NCBI RefSeq assembly: GCF_963259705.1
Contig: NC_081861.1
Coordinates: forward strand, 67,375,623-67,439,622
From: Myotis daubentonii
Lineage: Eukaryota; Chordata; Mammalia; Chiroptera; Vespertilionidae
DNA: 64,000 nt
Direction: 5' to 3'
The position numbers and the translations under genes are program-made. The notes beneath the pieces were generated by a model that ran no database searches, was not told the DNA's origin, and worked only from the letters and a program-made list of their open reading frames with translations. Below, one piece after another: positions 10,812-21,826 of the stretch. Each line of letters opens with the position of its first letter. Within the stretch, counting starts at the first letter, position 1.

Positions 10812-12069
10812 TTATTCTAATATCTCCCTGTACACCACATTAAGAGTGAAAACACTTTCAGAGTGCTTGACTAATTTCCCTTGTGATGAAGTATTTAGAA
10901 CTTTAACTGTAATGTCACATGCTCTTCGAACTTGAGAGAAAGCAACATATAACTGACCATGTGTGAAAATGGGTTCTGGTAGGAATATGCCCACTCTGTC
11001 TAGTTTGTCCTTGGGATTTATTAATAGTCATCACAAATGCTGGCATCATGGGAAACTGTCTTGAATCAATTTAAATGGGAGGCCAGTGTCAGATGGCGAC
11101 AAATTAATTCTTGGAATCAGAACAACCTCTCCCTCTGCAGATCCTGTTAATACTTCAGCTTTGATAATGGTAGGTTGTAATCTTTTGATAATAAATCTGG
11201 TACCACTACAAAGACCCTATTTACTATTGAGATTTCTCAATAACATGATGATTGCACCCACTTTCAATTTTAATTCATGACATGGCATTCCCGAAGGAGT
11301 AATACTATTAAGAAATTCAATGGCAAAATTTTCCTTTTCAGCATCATCTGTTGAATCAATAGAATCATCACTCAAATATGTGTGAAAGTCTCCATTGAGT
11401 ATATCCAAAATTTCTTCCGTTAATTTTTTGGACAAAGAATTGCACGTTTAGATATATTTTTAATATTATCTATAGATATAGTATTTCCAAATGTAGCTTC
11501 AATAATAGATCCATTACAGATCATTTCACAGGGGATTTCAATAATATCCATTCCTAAATGCAAACAGCTATCAAGTTTGCCATTATCAAGTCTTACTAAC
11601 CATTCACTATAAGCAGAATTCTCTGATCTCCTATTTGTTGTAAGAAACAACTTTCTGAAACACCCCCAAACATTGTAGTACTTTAAACTTGTTTGTACTA
11701 TGGCCAATTTTATAGCATGCAGTATTGTACTGAGAAATTGTCAAAAATCCCCTCCAATAAGGAGAACTTCCCCACCAAATACAACATTCAAATTCATAAT
11801 TTCTCTTAGTAATCTGTCTATGAAGTTTATAGCATGACTGGATACCATAGTGCATTCATCAATAATGAGAAGTTGGGCCTTTTTAATAGTTTTAGCATCT
11901 TAACTGTTTATATCGAGTCTAGAAATTGAAGTTTCATTTAATGGAATGGGTAATTTATATTGGGAATGAAAGATGCTTCCATTAAGAAGTAAATTTTCAG
12001 CAATTCCTGTAGATGCTGTGGGTAAACAGTACCAAAACGACCTCTAATATAATGTATTAAAACTTTATA
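10812..12069 (-). pseudogene. Helitron Rep/helicase, C-terminal helicase half, broken
   Basis: The Helitron transposase joins an HUH nuclease to a PIF1-like helicase. On the minus strand, helicase landmarks appear in the family order: Walker B IIDECTM (about 11866-11846), motif III GGDF (11755-11744), LTTNRRSE (about 11650), the TPSGMPCH region (about 11300), LLRNLNSK (about 11220), motif V TINKSQGQT (11028-11002), and motif VI GQLYVAFSQVRRA (10960-10922). The frame is split (11855-11631, 11707-11420, 11435-11217, 10994-10812) by several frameshifts and stops. In motif VI the Arg expected after Ser is Gln, consistent with CGA to CAA decay. Walker A and the nuclease domain are not present. A host PIF1 gene is unlikely given the Helitron context. 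Confidence 0.88.
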
Positions 12070-12329
12070 AAGATATGCCTCCTTGCTCCAAGGGCCAGTT
12101 CCTGCCTCAAACCTCACCCTCCCAGGAGACAGCTTGTGGAGGGCTCAGCTGTTGCTAAAAGGACCCAGGACTCAGTGCATCCATGCTCCGAGGGCGGGTT
12201 CCTGCTTGAAACCTTGCCTTGTGGGAAAAAGCTTGGGAAGGGCGCAGCCGTTTCCAAGACAACCCCTGCAGGACTGACTTACTTCCGGTTAGTCGAGCCT
12301 CAGTCGTGATGTATTTTTATATAAATAGA

Positions 12330-12581
12330 TTTTTCCTAAGGTGAAGCAGAGGTATATACTTCAAAGGTTTAGGGTTTGGTACAGAGTCCATTGTCAGAAT
12401 GGAGGAATTAGCCTACGGCTGGCTGTTCAGGTGTTTGGCCAGTAGGAGGCAATAACATGTAGATTAAGATGCCTTTTAGCTGTCTGGCATCCAAGCAACA
12501 ATAATCCCTTTTCAGGTTTGGGAAAATGTCTTCAGCCATTCCCAGATGCAGTCCTGCTGTCATGCTGGAATTGGTCTCCAG

Positions 12582-12634
<53 letters not shown>

Positions 12635-12836
12635 AAAAAAAAAAAAATAACTATTTAAAAGTTAGTTAAAGGACCTGAATAGACACTTTCCCAAATAGGC
12701 CATACAGGTGGCCAAAAGATATGACAAAATACTCAACATCACTAATTATTGAGACATTTTAATTGTACACTTGAAACTGGTATAATTTTATAAATCAATG
12801 TCACTCCAATACATACCAATGCTCATTATGAATATA
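12330..12836. other. Old repeat debris with L1 fragments
   Basis: 12330-12580 has no feature I can name. After the (TC)n tract, 12655-12760 resembles a plus-strand L1 ORF2 piece (gacctgaatagacactttcc). 12760-12830 resembles an old L1 3' end (tgtacacttgaaactggtat). No gene is seen. Confidence 0.5.
12585..12630. repeat. (TC)n microsatellite
   Basis: Uninterrupted ct dinucleotides of about 46 bases, followed by a short A run. This could be the tail of a decayed Ves SINE. Confidence 0.95.
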
Positions 12837-13980
12837 TTAGAGGCCCAATGTACAAAAATTTGTGCACTCAGGGGCGTCCCTAAGCCCAGCCTGTGCCCTC
12901 TCCCAGTCTGGGACCCCTCGGGGGATGTCCACCTGCTGGCTTAAGCCTGCACCCCTGAGGATCAGGCCTAAGCTGGCAGTCAGAAATCCCTCTGGCAGCC
13001 TGGAAGCCCTTGGGAAATGCCTAAGGAAATGCGGGGAGCAGGCCTAAGCTGCAGTCGGACATCCTTAGTGCTGCTGAGGATGCAGGAGAGACTCCCGCAA
13101 CCACCGCTGTGCTGGCAGCCGTCAGCCTGGATTGTGGCTGAGCAGAGCTCCCCCTGTGGGAGCACACTGACCACTGGGAGCAGCTCCTGCATTGAGCATC
13201 TGCCCTCTGGTGGTCAGTGTGTGTCATAGTGACCAGTCATTCCCAGTCTTTCTGCTGTTAGGGTCAGTTTGCATATTACCCTTTTACTATATAGGATAGA
13301 GGCCTGGTGCACGGGTGGGGACTGGCTGGTTTGCCCTGAAGGGTGTCTCAGATCAGGGTGGGGGTCCCGCTTGGGTGCCTTGCCATCCTGGGTGAGGGGC
13401 TGAGGGCTATTTTCAGGCTGACCACTCCCCCTCAGGGTGGGGGTCCCAACTGGGGTGCCTGGCCTGCCTGGGTGAGGGGCTGGTGGTTGTTTTCAGACTG
13501 GTCAAGCCCCCCAGTGGGGCCCCTCACCCCATGGGGGTGTGGCTAGCCTGGGTGAGGGGCTGAGGTCCTTTTACAGGCTGCTCACAGCCCTTTCAGGGTG
13601 GGGGGGTGCCTGGCCAGCCTAGGTGAGTGGCTGATGGCTGTTTTCAGGCTGGCCACGCCCTCTGGTGACCCAAGCTCCCAGCCTCTTCCTTTTTTACTTT
13701 TTTTTTAGGGGGGGGATTTATTTATCTTCTATAATTGAAACTTTGTAGCCTTGAGTGGAGCTGAGGGCCGGCCAGGGCAGGCAGGAAGCTTGGCTTCCTC
13801 CACCACTGGGAGCAACCCAAGCCTCCTGCTCGCTCCAGCTCTGTGGCCCCAGCCATCATAGTTGGGTTAATTTGCATACTCGCTCCTGATTGGCTGGTGA
13901 GTGTGGCTGGTGGTTGTGGCTTGAGTGTAGCAGAGGGATGGTTAAATTGCATGTTTCTCTTTTATTATATAGTATATAGA
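12837..13980 (-). mobile_element. Composite non-autonomous Helitron (B-A type)
   Basis: The left end (ttagaggcccaatg, then tgtacaaaaatttgtgcac) is a slightly decayed 3' hairpin with CTAG changed to CTAA in the sense direction. The A/B junction at about 13291 reads actatataggatagaggcctgg, identical in form to the other composite copies. The right end ttttattatatag is a B-type start. B carries direct repeats of the phrase cagcctgggtgaggggctga. The A minisatellite is reduced. No open frame of interest. Confidence 0.88.
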
Positions 13981-14127
13981 AAAATCTCAACAAACTGCAA
14001 GTAAATCACACTTTGCAGTATACATAAGGACTATACGTAATAAGTGTTATCTTCACCTGGAATGCTAGAATGCTATAGCATGCAGAACTCAATCAATGCA
14101 ATACAACAGATTAAGAAAATGAAGTAA

Positions 14128-14236
14128 GTGGGTCAGGGCACATGCCTGGATTGTGGGCTTGATCCCAAGTAGTGAGCATGCAGGAGGTAGTCTATAAATG
14201 ATTCTCTCTCATCATTGATCTTTCTATCTCTCTCTC
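14128..14236 (+). mobile_element. Ves-type SINE, 3' part, running into the assembly gap
   Basis: Diverged tRNA-unrelated body (gggtcagggcacatgcctgg, then gcaggaggtagtc) and a pyrimidine tail reaching the N block. The 5' head is absent or too diverged. 13981-14127 shows nothing I can assign. Confidence 0.7.
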
Positions 14237-14436
14237 NNNNNNNNNNNNNNNNNNNNNNNNNNNNNNNNNNNNNNNNNNNNNNNNNNNNNNNNNNNNNNNN
14301 NNNNNNNNNNNNNNNNNNNNNNNNNNNNNNNNNNNNNNNNNNNNNNNNNNNNNNNNNNNNNNNNNNNNNNNNNNNNNNNNNNNNNNNNNNNNNNNNNNNN
14401 NNNNNNNNNNNNNNNNNNNNNNNNNNNNNNNNNNNN
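14237..14436. other. Assembly gap (200 N)
   Basis: Exactly 200 unspecified bases directly after a TCTC tract. The round length suggests an arbitrary gap size, probably caused by the simple repeat. Confidence 1.
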
Positions 14437-14562
14437 TGACCATAAAGAAAAATGAAAGAGCTCTATGAGACCTATCTGACTCCACCAGAAAAAGCAATAT
14501 TAGAATTATAGGCATTATGGAGGAGGAAGAGAGGGAGCATGGAATGGAGAGTCTAGAAACTA
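14437..14562 (+). mobile_element. Old L1 ORF1 fragment, left part
   Basis: The plus strand resembles the start of the ORF1 RNA-binding domain (ggcattatggaggaggaagag region), with stops. It resumes at about 15095 after a younger L1 insertion. Confidence 0.6.
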
Positions 14563-15094
14563 GAAGCACCAATCAGAATGTATATATGCACCCTTATGTT
14601 CATAGCAGCACAATTCACCATAGCTAAGATTTGGAAACAGCCTAAGTGCCCATCAGCAGATGAATGGATTAAAAAACTGTGGTACATCTACACAATGGAA
14701 TACTATGCTGCGGTAAAAAAGAAGGAACTCTTACCATTTGCAACAGCATGGATGGAACTGGAGACCATTATGCTAAGCAAAATAAGTCAGTCAATGAAAT
14801 ATAAATATCACATGATCTCACTTATTTGTAGAATATAATGAACAACATAAACTGATGAACAAGAACAGATCCAGAGACAGAGAAGCATTGATCAGACCGT
14901 CAAACCTCAGAGGGCAAGTAGGGGATGGTGAGGGTAAGGGGGAGAGATCAACCAAAAGACTTGTATGCATGCATATAAGCCTAACCAATGAACACAGACA
15001 AAAGGGGGGTGAGAGCATGAGTGAGGGAATTGGGGGATAAGGACACATATGTAATACCTTAATAAAGAAAAAATAAATTAAAAAATTATAAAAC
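14563..15094 (+). mobile_element. 5'-truncated L1 (ORF2 C-terminus, 3' UTR, poly(A))
   Basis: The plus strand encodes the terminal ORF2 segment ([20 protein letters not shown] at about 14590, through [20 protein letters not shown] to MISLICRI). The 3' UTR then has gacacatatgtaatacct and an A-rich tail near 15070-15094. It interrupts an older L1 ORF1 fragment. TSD not resolved. Confidence 0.85.
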
Positions 15095-16230
15095 AAAACA
15101 AATAGTGGATGAGAACTTCTCAAATCTATGGAAATAACTAAATCCTCAAATCCAAGAGCAAACAGAACACCTAGGTACCTCAATCCAAAGAGGCCCTCTC
15201 CATGCCACTTGGTATTAAAGCTGTCAAAAATTAATGACAAAAACAATTCTCAAAGCAACTAGGGAAAAGAAGGAATTGACTTACAAAGTAAAACCCATCA
15301 GAATTTCATCCAACTTATCAGCAGAAAATATACAAGCCAGAAGACAGTGGAACAAAATATTCAAACGTCTGAAAAAGAGAAATGATCAGGCATGAATAAT
15401 ATATCCAGCAAAATTATCCTTTAATTATGAAGCAGAAATAAAACACGTTCCAGGACATCTATAAGCTGAGGGATATTATCAACAGAAAACCTCCATTACA
15501 GGAAATATTCCATTGCAGGGAAATGCAAATGAAAACTATAATGAGATACCACCTTACACCTGTCAGAGTGTCCATTATCAATAAGACTAGCAATAGCAAG
15601 TGTTGGGGAGGTTATGGAAAAACGGGAAACCTCATCCACTGCTGGTGGGAATGTAGACTTATACAACCAGTATGAAAAGCAGTCTGGAGATTCCTCAAAT
15701 AATTAAAAATAGAAATGCCATATGACCCAGCAATCCCTCTCTTGGGTATATATCTGAAAAACTCAAAATCATCTATTTGCAAAGATATATGCAGCCCTAT
15801 GTTCATTTCAGCATTATTCACAGTGGCCAAGACATGCAAACAACCAAAGTGTCCTACGATAGAGGGCTGGATAAAGAAGTGGTATATATACACAATGGAA
15901 TACTACTCAGACAAAAGAAAAGATGAAATAGTGTCATTTGCAACAACATGGATGGACTTTGATAACATTATGCTAAGTGAAATAAGTCAGTCAGAAAAAG
16001 CTAAGAACCATATGATTTCACTCATGTTTGGGATATAAAATTGAAATTCATAAACATAACTAGCAGTGTGGTGATTGCCAGAGGGAAGAGGATGGGGTAA
16101 GTAGGGGTTCCTAATATAAGGTGACAGATATGACTTAGGTGGTGGGCACATGGTGCAATATACAGACCTAGTAACATACAAACCCATACCTGAAACCTAT
16201 ATGTTCATATTGACCAATTTCATTAATATT
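15095..16230 (+). mobile_element. Old L1, ORF1 C-terminus fused to ORF2 C-terminus and 3' UTR
   Basis: 15095-15480 is a decayed ORF1 C-terminal domain. From about 15520 it jumps to the ORF2 C-terminal domain (YDPAIPLLGIYLKNSKSSIC at about 15721) and then a 3' UTR (gtgattgccagagggaagag; acctgaaacctatatg). The intervening ORF2 is missing, so the copy has a large internal deletion or is two pieces. It is older than the flanking L1s by its divergence. Confidence 0.75.
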
Positions 16231-16779
16231 TTTAAAAATAATACTTTGCATTTATATGCACTGAGGTAGGTCTCAAGGATATATTGCCAGGTGAAAAGTT
16301 GAAGAATGATACACATTGTATCTGTTTGAAAATATGCAGATAAAATACCTAGTACTCTCTCTTTCTGTGGTTACACTTATTAATATTCAAATACACAAAA
16401 AACTTGTAATAATAAAATTATATTTTTAATGCTTAACTGCTTTTCTGTGATTGATTTTGTTCTCAGAGATTATTTATGGAAGATAATCAGAAAATGTATA
16501 TAAAGTTATGTGTGAAATATAATGTTGTACCTCTAAGGTCTAATATTAATGTAATATTAAATAAATTTTGGTACATTCATATGACACTTTGAAATACACG
16601 TGTAAATGTTTATAATATAACTTTATACAAATAAAGTAGTCTATAGTTTATGTCTCCAATATCATACACTGTACCTGACATTGTCAAGTGAATATTTAAT
16701 GAATAAATGTGCATATATTATAATATTAATAAGACAAAGAAGAGAGAGTGTTTCAAAGGAAGTTGGCTGTTGATGGGTT
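16231..16779. other. AT-rich sequence without identified features
   Basis: About 550 bases with many TAAT/ATAT strings. I see no gene, repeat family or RNA. Confidence 0.5.
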
Positions 16780-17830
16780 ATGGGCATAAGAAGGCCAAGA
16801 GACATATGAAAACATGCTCAAAGTCACTAATCATCCGAGAGATGCAAATCAAAATGACAATGCGGTACAATCTCACTCCTGTCAGAATGGCTATCACCAA
16901 CAAATCAACAAACAAGTGCCAAAACTGGTTTGGCTCAGTGGATAGGGTGTCGGCCTGTGGACTGAAAGGTCCCAGGTTCGATTCCGGTCAAGGGCATGTA
17001 CCTGGGTTGCGGGCACATCCCCCCGATGTTTCTCTCTCATCGATGTTTCTAACTCTCTATCTCTATCCCTTCCTCTCTGTAAAAAAATCAATAAAATATA
17101 TTTTTTTAAAAAATCAACAAACAAGTGCTGGTGAGGATGTGGAGAAAAAGGAACCCTCATACACTGCTGGTGGGAATGCAGACCGGGGCAGCCACTGTGG
17201 AGAACAGTGTGGAGTTTCCTCAAAAAACGAAAAGTGGAACTCCCATTTGACCCAGTGATCCCACTTCTAGGAATATATCCCAAGAAACTAGAAACACCAA
17301 TCAGAAAGGATATATGTACCCCTATGTTCATAGCAGCACAATTCACCATAGCTAAGATTTGGAAACAGCCTAAGTGCCCATCAGCAGATGAGTTGATTAC
17401 AAAAACTGTGGTACATCTACACAGTGGAATACTACGCTGTGGTAAAAAAGAAGGAGTTCTTACCATTTGCAACAGCATGGATGGAACTGGAGAGCATTAT
17501 GCTAAGTGAAGTAAGCCAGTCAGAGAAAGATAAACATCACATGATCTCACTCATTTGTGGAATATAATGAACAACATAAACTGATGAACAAAAACAGATC
17601 CAGAGACAGAGAAGCATTGATCAGACCCTCAAACCTCAGAGGGCAGGTAGGGGATGGTCGGGGTAAAGGGGAGAGATAAACCAAAGTACTTCTATGCATA
17701 CATATAGGCCTAAACAATGGACACAGGCAACTGGGGAGGTGAGGGCATGAGTGAGGTGAATGGGGGGTAATGGGGGGATAAGGAGACATATGTAATACCT
17801 TAATCAATAAAGAAATTTAAAAAAATAATA
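16780..17830 (+). mobile_element. 5'-truncated L1 (ORF2 C-terminal quarter and 3' UTR), split by a SINE
   Basis: The plus strand matches the same ORF2 region as the minus-strand copy at 2.1-2.7 kb: the Cys-rich domain, [28 protein letters not shown], then the 3' UTR and A-rich tail near 17815-17830. One Ves SINE at 16920-17110 splits the coding part. Stops and a frameshift near 17400 make it non-functional. Confidence 0.88.
16920..17110 (+). mobile_element. Ves-type SINE with 18-bp target-site duplication
   Basis: tRNA-like head with box A-like tggctcagtggataggg and box B-like aggttcgattccgg, then the Ves body (gggcatgtacctgggttg), a TCTC region and an A/T-rich tail. The 18-bp string aaatcaacaaacaagtgc at 16902-16919 is repeated at 17111-17128, and removing the SINE restores the L1 ORF2 sequence. 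The 5' body is slightly shortened (the mcaggaggc part is missing). Confidence 0.96.
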
Positions 17831-17875
17831 ATTTTTAAATATCACCCTATACACACTGTTATCTCACAAATGGCC

Positions 17876-18672
17876 ATTTGCTGTGGTAGGCAGAATAATG
17901 GTCTCCCAAGTATGTCCACATCTTAATTTGTGGAACCTGTAAATATGCTGTCTGCATAGTAAAAGGTACTATACTGAAGTGAATAAGGTTTAAGACATTG
18001 AAGTGGGGGGAGTATCCTAGGTTATCCAGGTGTGTCTCCACCTAATCACATAAGTTTTTGAAAGGGGAAATTCTCTCCAGCTGTGGTAAGAAACGCATGA
18101 CAATGTAAGATTTTGAGAAATTTGGCATTATTGGCTTTAAAGATGGAGAAAGGCAGCCACAAACAAAAGAATGTGAGTGACCTTTAGATTTTATAAATTA
18201 ACTAGAGGCCCATTGCAGGAAGAGATTCGTGCAATAGGCCTTCCTTCCCCTGGCTGCTGACACCGGTTTTCCTCCGGCAATCGGGACTGAGGCCTTTGCT
18301 CCAGCTGCAGGGGAGAAGCCAAGCCTCTTCCGTCTTCAGTAGTCTTCAGTCTTCGCTCTGGTGGAGCCTTCAGTCTTTGCTCAGCCCCTGCACATGCAAA
18401 TTAACTGCCATCTTTGTTGGGTTAATTTGCATACACATCCTGATTGGCTGGTGGGCGTAGCATAGTGATACCAATTTGCATGTTTCTATTTTATTAGTGT
18501 AGATTCTCTCTTAGAGCCTCCAAAAAGGAATGTACCTTTGCTGACACATTTATTTTAGCTCAGTGTAACCTGTGTTAGACTACTAGCCTACAGATCTATC
18601 AAAATATAACTTGTGTTGTTTAAACTAGTAACTTTGTGGTAATTTTTTATGGCTGCAAGAGAGCACCAATAC
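17876..18672 (+). mobile_element. MaLR-type (MLT1-like) LTR, split by a Helitron
   Basis: It begins tgctgtggtaggcagaataa and ends with the MaLR-like 3' phrase ttgtgttgtttaaac, then actttgtggtaattttttat. Between these lie old-mammalian phrases such as ggttatccaggtgtg and ggctttaaagatggag. The Helitron at 18202-18503 interrupts it, and the two halves join in order. No internal retroviral part is seen, so it is probably a solo LTR. The family name is from memory of the general consensus, not a search. Confidence 0.65.
18202..18503 (-). mobile_element. Short non-autonomous Helitron (302 bp)
   Basis: The left end ctagaggcccattgcagg has the HeliBat-like 3' palindrome (ttgcaggaagagattcgtgcaa). The right end ttttattagtgtaga is the reverse complement of TCTACACTAATAAAA. 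On the minus strand it is preceded by A and followed by T, the Helitron target rule, and there is no duplication. It contains the tgccatctttgttggg segment shared with the B units. It interrupts a MaLR-type LTR. Confidence 0.93.
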
Positions 18673-19555
18673 ACTTGTTGAATAAAAATTTAAAGTATAT
18701 TGTCTGGAACTCAGTTCCTTCATCCTTCTCCACCATGCCAACTGTCAGGTCTGAGCCCCTCTGCCAGGGACTGGACCTTCTTGGATACTGGGTATTCAAA
18801 GAAGGAGAAGCCATGAGAAGTTGTGGATATATAAGAGAGTCTTCATTGTAGAAGCCAGTGGCCATGTAGCCATTGCTAACAAGACAGTTTAAAAAACAGG
18901 TCTTCAAAGCAAAGTCCCATACAGTAGCTGCACACTGGCTAGGTAACAGTACATCTTTCCCACACAGCAGCAGCAGTCTCTGTACGCACAGCAGCAGCCT
19001 GCTGGTCAGTAATACATCTTCCCCATAATATAGCCCAGCCTTACATAGGAGCAGCCTCACTAAGAGCCATGCATAATAGCAGCCTCTTCACTGGCTGGTC
19101 AATAACAACTTTATACCACTTAGACAAAAGAGGCTTCTTGTCAAATAGTGACCTCAATCTTTTGGGTTATAGAAGGGCACGCTTGCACAGTGTACATACA
19201 GATTACTGTGGCCTTGCTCCTGCACCTGTGTATAGTCCTTGGACACCCTGATTAAGATTTCCATGCTCAGAGTGGCCTTGAACATCTGGAGTACTCTGAA
19301 AAAGGTCTCTACATTCTAATTGGCAGTGAGCATCTGGCACACTCTAGACAGGGCCCCACAAGTATGATACACAAAAATAAAGTATCTCTACTTGCACACT
19401 CATATATAACTACCATAACATTATAATATATACACTTCAAAACATTTTTTGTATAAATATGGCAAAACTGAATAAAAGGCAACTATATTCTAGTTGTTCA
19501 GGATAAATCGCATTCAAATAAAAAGCTCTACATTCCTAATAATCTGTCCATCCTT
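18673..19555. other. Unassigned sequence, possibly an old LTR element
   Basis: The stretch has repeated CAGCAGCAGC-type strings (18960-19000) and phrases like gcctcttcactggctggtca and cacactggctagg that recur loosely. A retroviral LTR origin is possible but not supported. Open frames here are short and unremarkable. Confidence 0.3.
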
Positions 19556-20190
19556 GCCATCTTCAAATATTACCTGCTCCATGCCACCATTAGCTCTCAT
19601 TTGGATTGTATTTTGATAGCCTCCAAAGTTTTTCCCTGCATCCACATTTATCCTGCTAGTCTCTTCACCATAGAGCAGCCAGAAGGATCCATTACAAATG
19701 TTTATTATTCACCTTCTAAAGATGCCAACTCTCATTTAGAATAAAAACTAAATTTCACACAGTTGCTTACAAGTCTCTATAATGACGTGGCCCCCAGCTG
19801 CTTATTTGATCTCATTTCATATTTACTTTGCACTCAGTCACTCCATGTCAGCCATAATACCCCCGCCCCCACCTCCCAGCAATATCAGTCATGTTCATGA
19901 AACAGTACCTTCCACTCTGATTCTTTTGCCCAGAACATTTTTCCTAAAGATGTCTATATGGCTCACTTTTATTTTCCTTAGGTTCCTATTCAAAAAGAGT
20001 GGCTTTCCCTGACCTTCTTCGATAAAATAACTTTATCCTCCCCATACTATATTCTCCATTCCTTACCCTTCTTTATTTTTCCTTATAACACTCATCACTT
20101 CCTGGAATATTTTGTGTGAAATTGTATATTATATGTATTTAATAAGCTTTTATGTGTATGTTTTTTCTTATCTTTCCAGAATATGGAAAT
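19556..20190 (+). mobile_element. Diverged L2-like LINE fragment
   Basis: Scattered phrases in the order of a mammalian L2/CR1-type 3' region: cctccaaagtttttccctgc, agcagccagaaggatcc, acgtggcccccagctgct, cccagaacatttttcct, tggctttccctgacc, ataacactcatcac. Divergence is high. The call rests on order and similarity of phrases only. Confidence 0.5.
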
Positions 20191-20243
20191 CTATAGCAAC
20201 AACAGATATTGTTTCTTATGATTTGGAAGGACATTATATAAAA

Positions 20244-21826
20244 CTAGAGGCCTGGTGCACAAAAATGTATGGACTCAGGGGAAGGGGGGGGTCCCTCAGC
20301 CTGGCCTGTGCCCTCTCGCAGTCTGAGACCTCTCAGGAGATAATGCCCTGCTGGCTTAGGCCTGCTCCTGGGTGGCAGAGGGCAGGCCAAATCCTTAGTT
20401 GCAGCCCCTGGTCAGGCTCAGAGCATGGCCGATTGAAGAGTTGGGGTGAAGCCCCCTGTCATGCACAGATCAGGGTGGACTGGAAGGTTGTGATGCCACC
20501 CTCAGTCACACTTAGGGTAGGGCCGATTGGGGGGTTGGGGCACCGCCCCCTGTCACACTCAAGACAGGGTCGATGGGGAGGTTGTGGAGCCACCCAATGT
20601 CACACACAGAGCAGGGCCAAGCCAGGGGTTGGGGCACTGCCCGTTGTCACAAACAGAGCAGGGTCGATCAGGGGGTTGGGGAGCTCCCCCCTGTCATGCA
20701 CAGAACAGGGACCATCAGAGGGTTGAGGAGCTCCCCCCTGTCACTCACAGAGTAGGGCCAATAGGGGAATTGGGGCACCACCCCCTGTCACACACAGAGC
20801 AGGGCAGATCTGGGGGTTGGGGCGCCACCTTCTATCACCCATAGAGCAGGGCCGATCAGGGGGTTGGGGCACCACCACTGTCACACTCAGGGCAGGGCCG
20901 ATGGGGAGGTTATGGCTCTACCCCATCACACACAGAGCAGGGCCCATGGGAGGGGCCTTGGGGCGCCGCACCCTGTCACACACAGAGCCGCAGGGTGATC
21001 AGGGGGTTGGGGAGCTCCCCCGTATCAGGCACAGAGCAGGGCTGATCAGGAGGTTGAGGCGCCTTCCCCTGTCATGAACAGAGCAGGGCAGATAGGGAGG
21101 TTGTGGCCCCACCCCCTGTCACACACAGAGCCGCAGGGCGATCAGGGGGTTTGGGCGCTGCCCCCTGTCACGCTGATCCCGGTGCCAGAAGGCATATTAC
21201 CCTTTTACTATATAGGATAGAGGCCTGGTGCATGGGAGGGGCTGGCTGGTTTGCCCTGAAGGGTGTCCTGGATCAGGGTGGGGTCCCCACTGGGGTGCCT
21301 GGCCAGCCTGGGTGAGAGGATGATGGCTGTTTGCAGCTGGTCACACACCCTTCAGGGTGGGGGTCCCCACTGGGTTGCCTGGCCAGTCTGGCTGAGGGTT
21401 TGAGGGCTGAAGCTCCCAACTGCTCCTTTTTTTCTTTTTTTTAAATTCTGGGCCAGCTTTAGCTCTGGCTCCAGCTCTGAGGCCTCTGCTGATGAAAGCA
21501 CGTATCTGGTTTGTTTGGGTTCTATAATCGAAACAATGTATAACTCCAGCTCTGAGATCCCGGCTCGCTGAAAGCAGGTTTCTGGGGTTTTGTTTAGCGT
21601 CTATATTTGTTACAATGTTTCAAACTGCAAGCTCAGAGGCCGGCAAGGCAGGCGGGGAACGTTGGTTTCCTCCTCACTGAAGCAAGCAAGCCTCATGTTA
21701 GTTTCAAGCTGCCTGGCTGCCGGCCGCCATCTTGGCTGGCAGTTAATTTGCATATCGCCCTCATTAGCCAATGGGAAGGGTAGCGGTCATACGCTAATTA
21801 CCATGTTTCTCTTTTATTAGATAGGA
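20244..21826 (-). mobile_element. Composite non-autonomous Helitron (B-A type), 1.58 kb
   Basis: Sense runs from 21826 to 20244. It starts TCCTATCTAATAAAAG after an A and ends GGCCTCTAG before a T. Unit B (21826-21218) has a YY1-like AAGATGGCGGCCGGC near its start. The fused junction at 21218/21217 reads GGCCTCTA then TCCTATATAG. Unit A (21217-20244) is mostly a 47-bp minisatellite and ends with a degraded hairpin. The copies at 43.2 and 56.3 kb have the same order and junction. Confidence 0.95.
20400..21180. repeat. 47-bp minisatellite inside the composite Helitron
   Basis: About 16 imperfect units of about 45-48 bp, each with an agagcagggc...gatcagggggttggggc pattern followed by ccccctgtcacacac. 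Since 47 is not a multiple of three and the units lack stops on one strand, several overlapping reading frames stay open. They are unlikely to be genes. Confidence 0.9.

Larger units (their letters stand above)
10636..12329 (-). mobile_element. Remnant of an autonomous Helitron (HeliBat-like)
   Basis: On the minus strand the right end reads TCTATTTATATAAAAATAC, preceded by A, as expected for a Helitron 5' terminus. Next come two roughly 100-bp GC-rich direct repeats (about 12310-12075), then coding sequence for the C-terminal half of a Rep/helicase (12069-10812), then a 22-bp tandem repeat. A B-unit Helitron start follows directly after A at 10635, so the original 3' end is missing or was replaced. 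The Rep (HUH) half and the helicase Walker A are absent, pointing to a large internal deletion. Confidence 0.75.

Noticed and set aside
10812..12069. Host PIF1 helicase gene
   Set aside because: Intronless, broken, next to a Helitron 5' terminus and other Helitron units; a transposon helicase explains it better.
16920..17110. tRNA gene (box A and box B present)
   Set aside because: The head is followed by SINE body, tail and TSD, and the cloverleaf is not intact. The same applies to the other Ves copies.
18647..19060. 137-codon minus-strand frame with Leu/Cys-rich repeats
   Set aside because: Made by CAGCAG-type repeats in unassigned, probably repeat-derived sequence; no start context or domain.
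20400..21180. Regularly spaced repeats that might suggest a CRISPR-like array
   Set aside because: The units are directly adjacent and diverged, with no unique spacers, and lie inside a eukaryotic Helitron.
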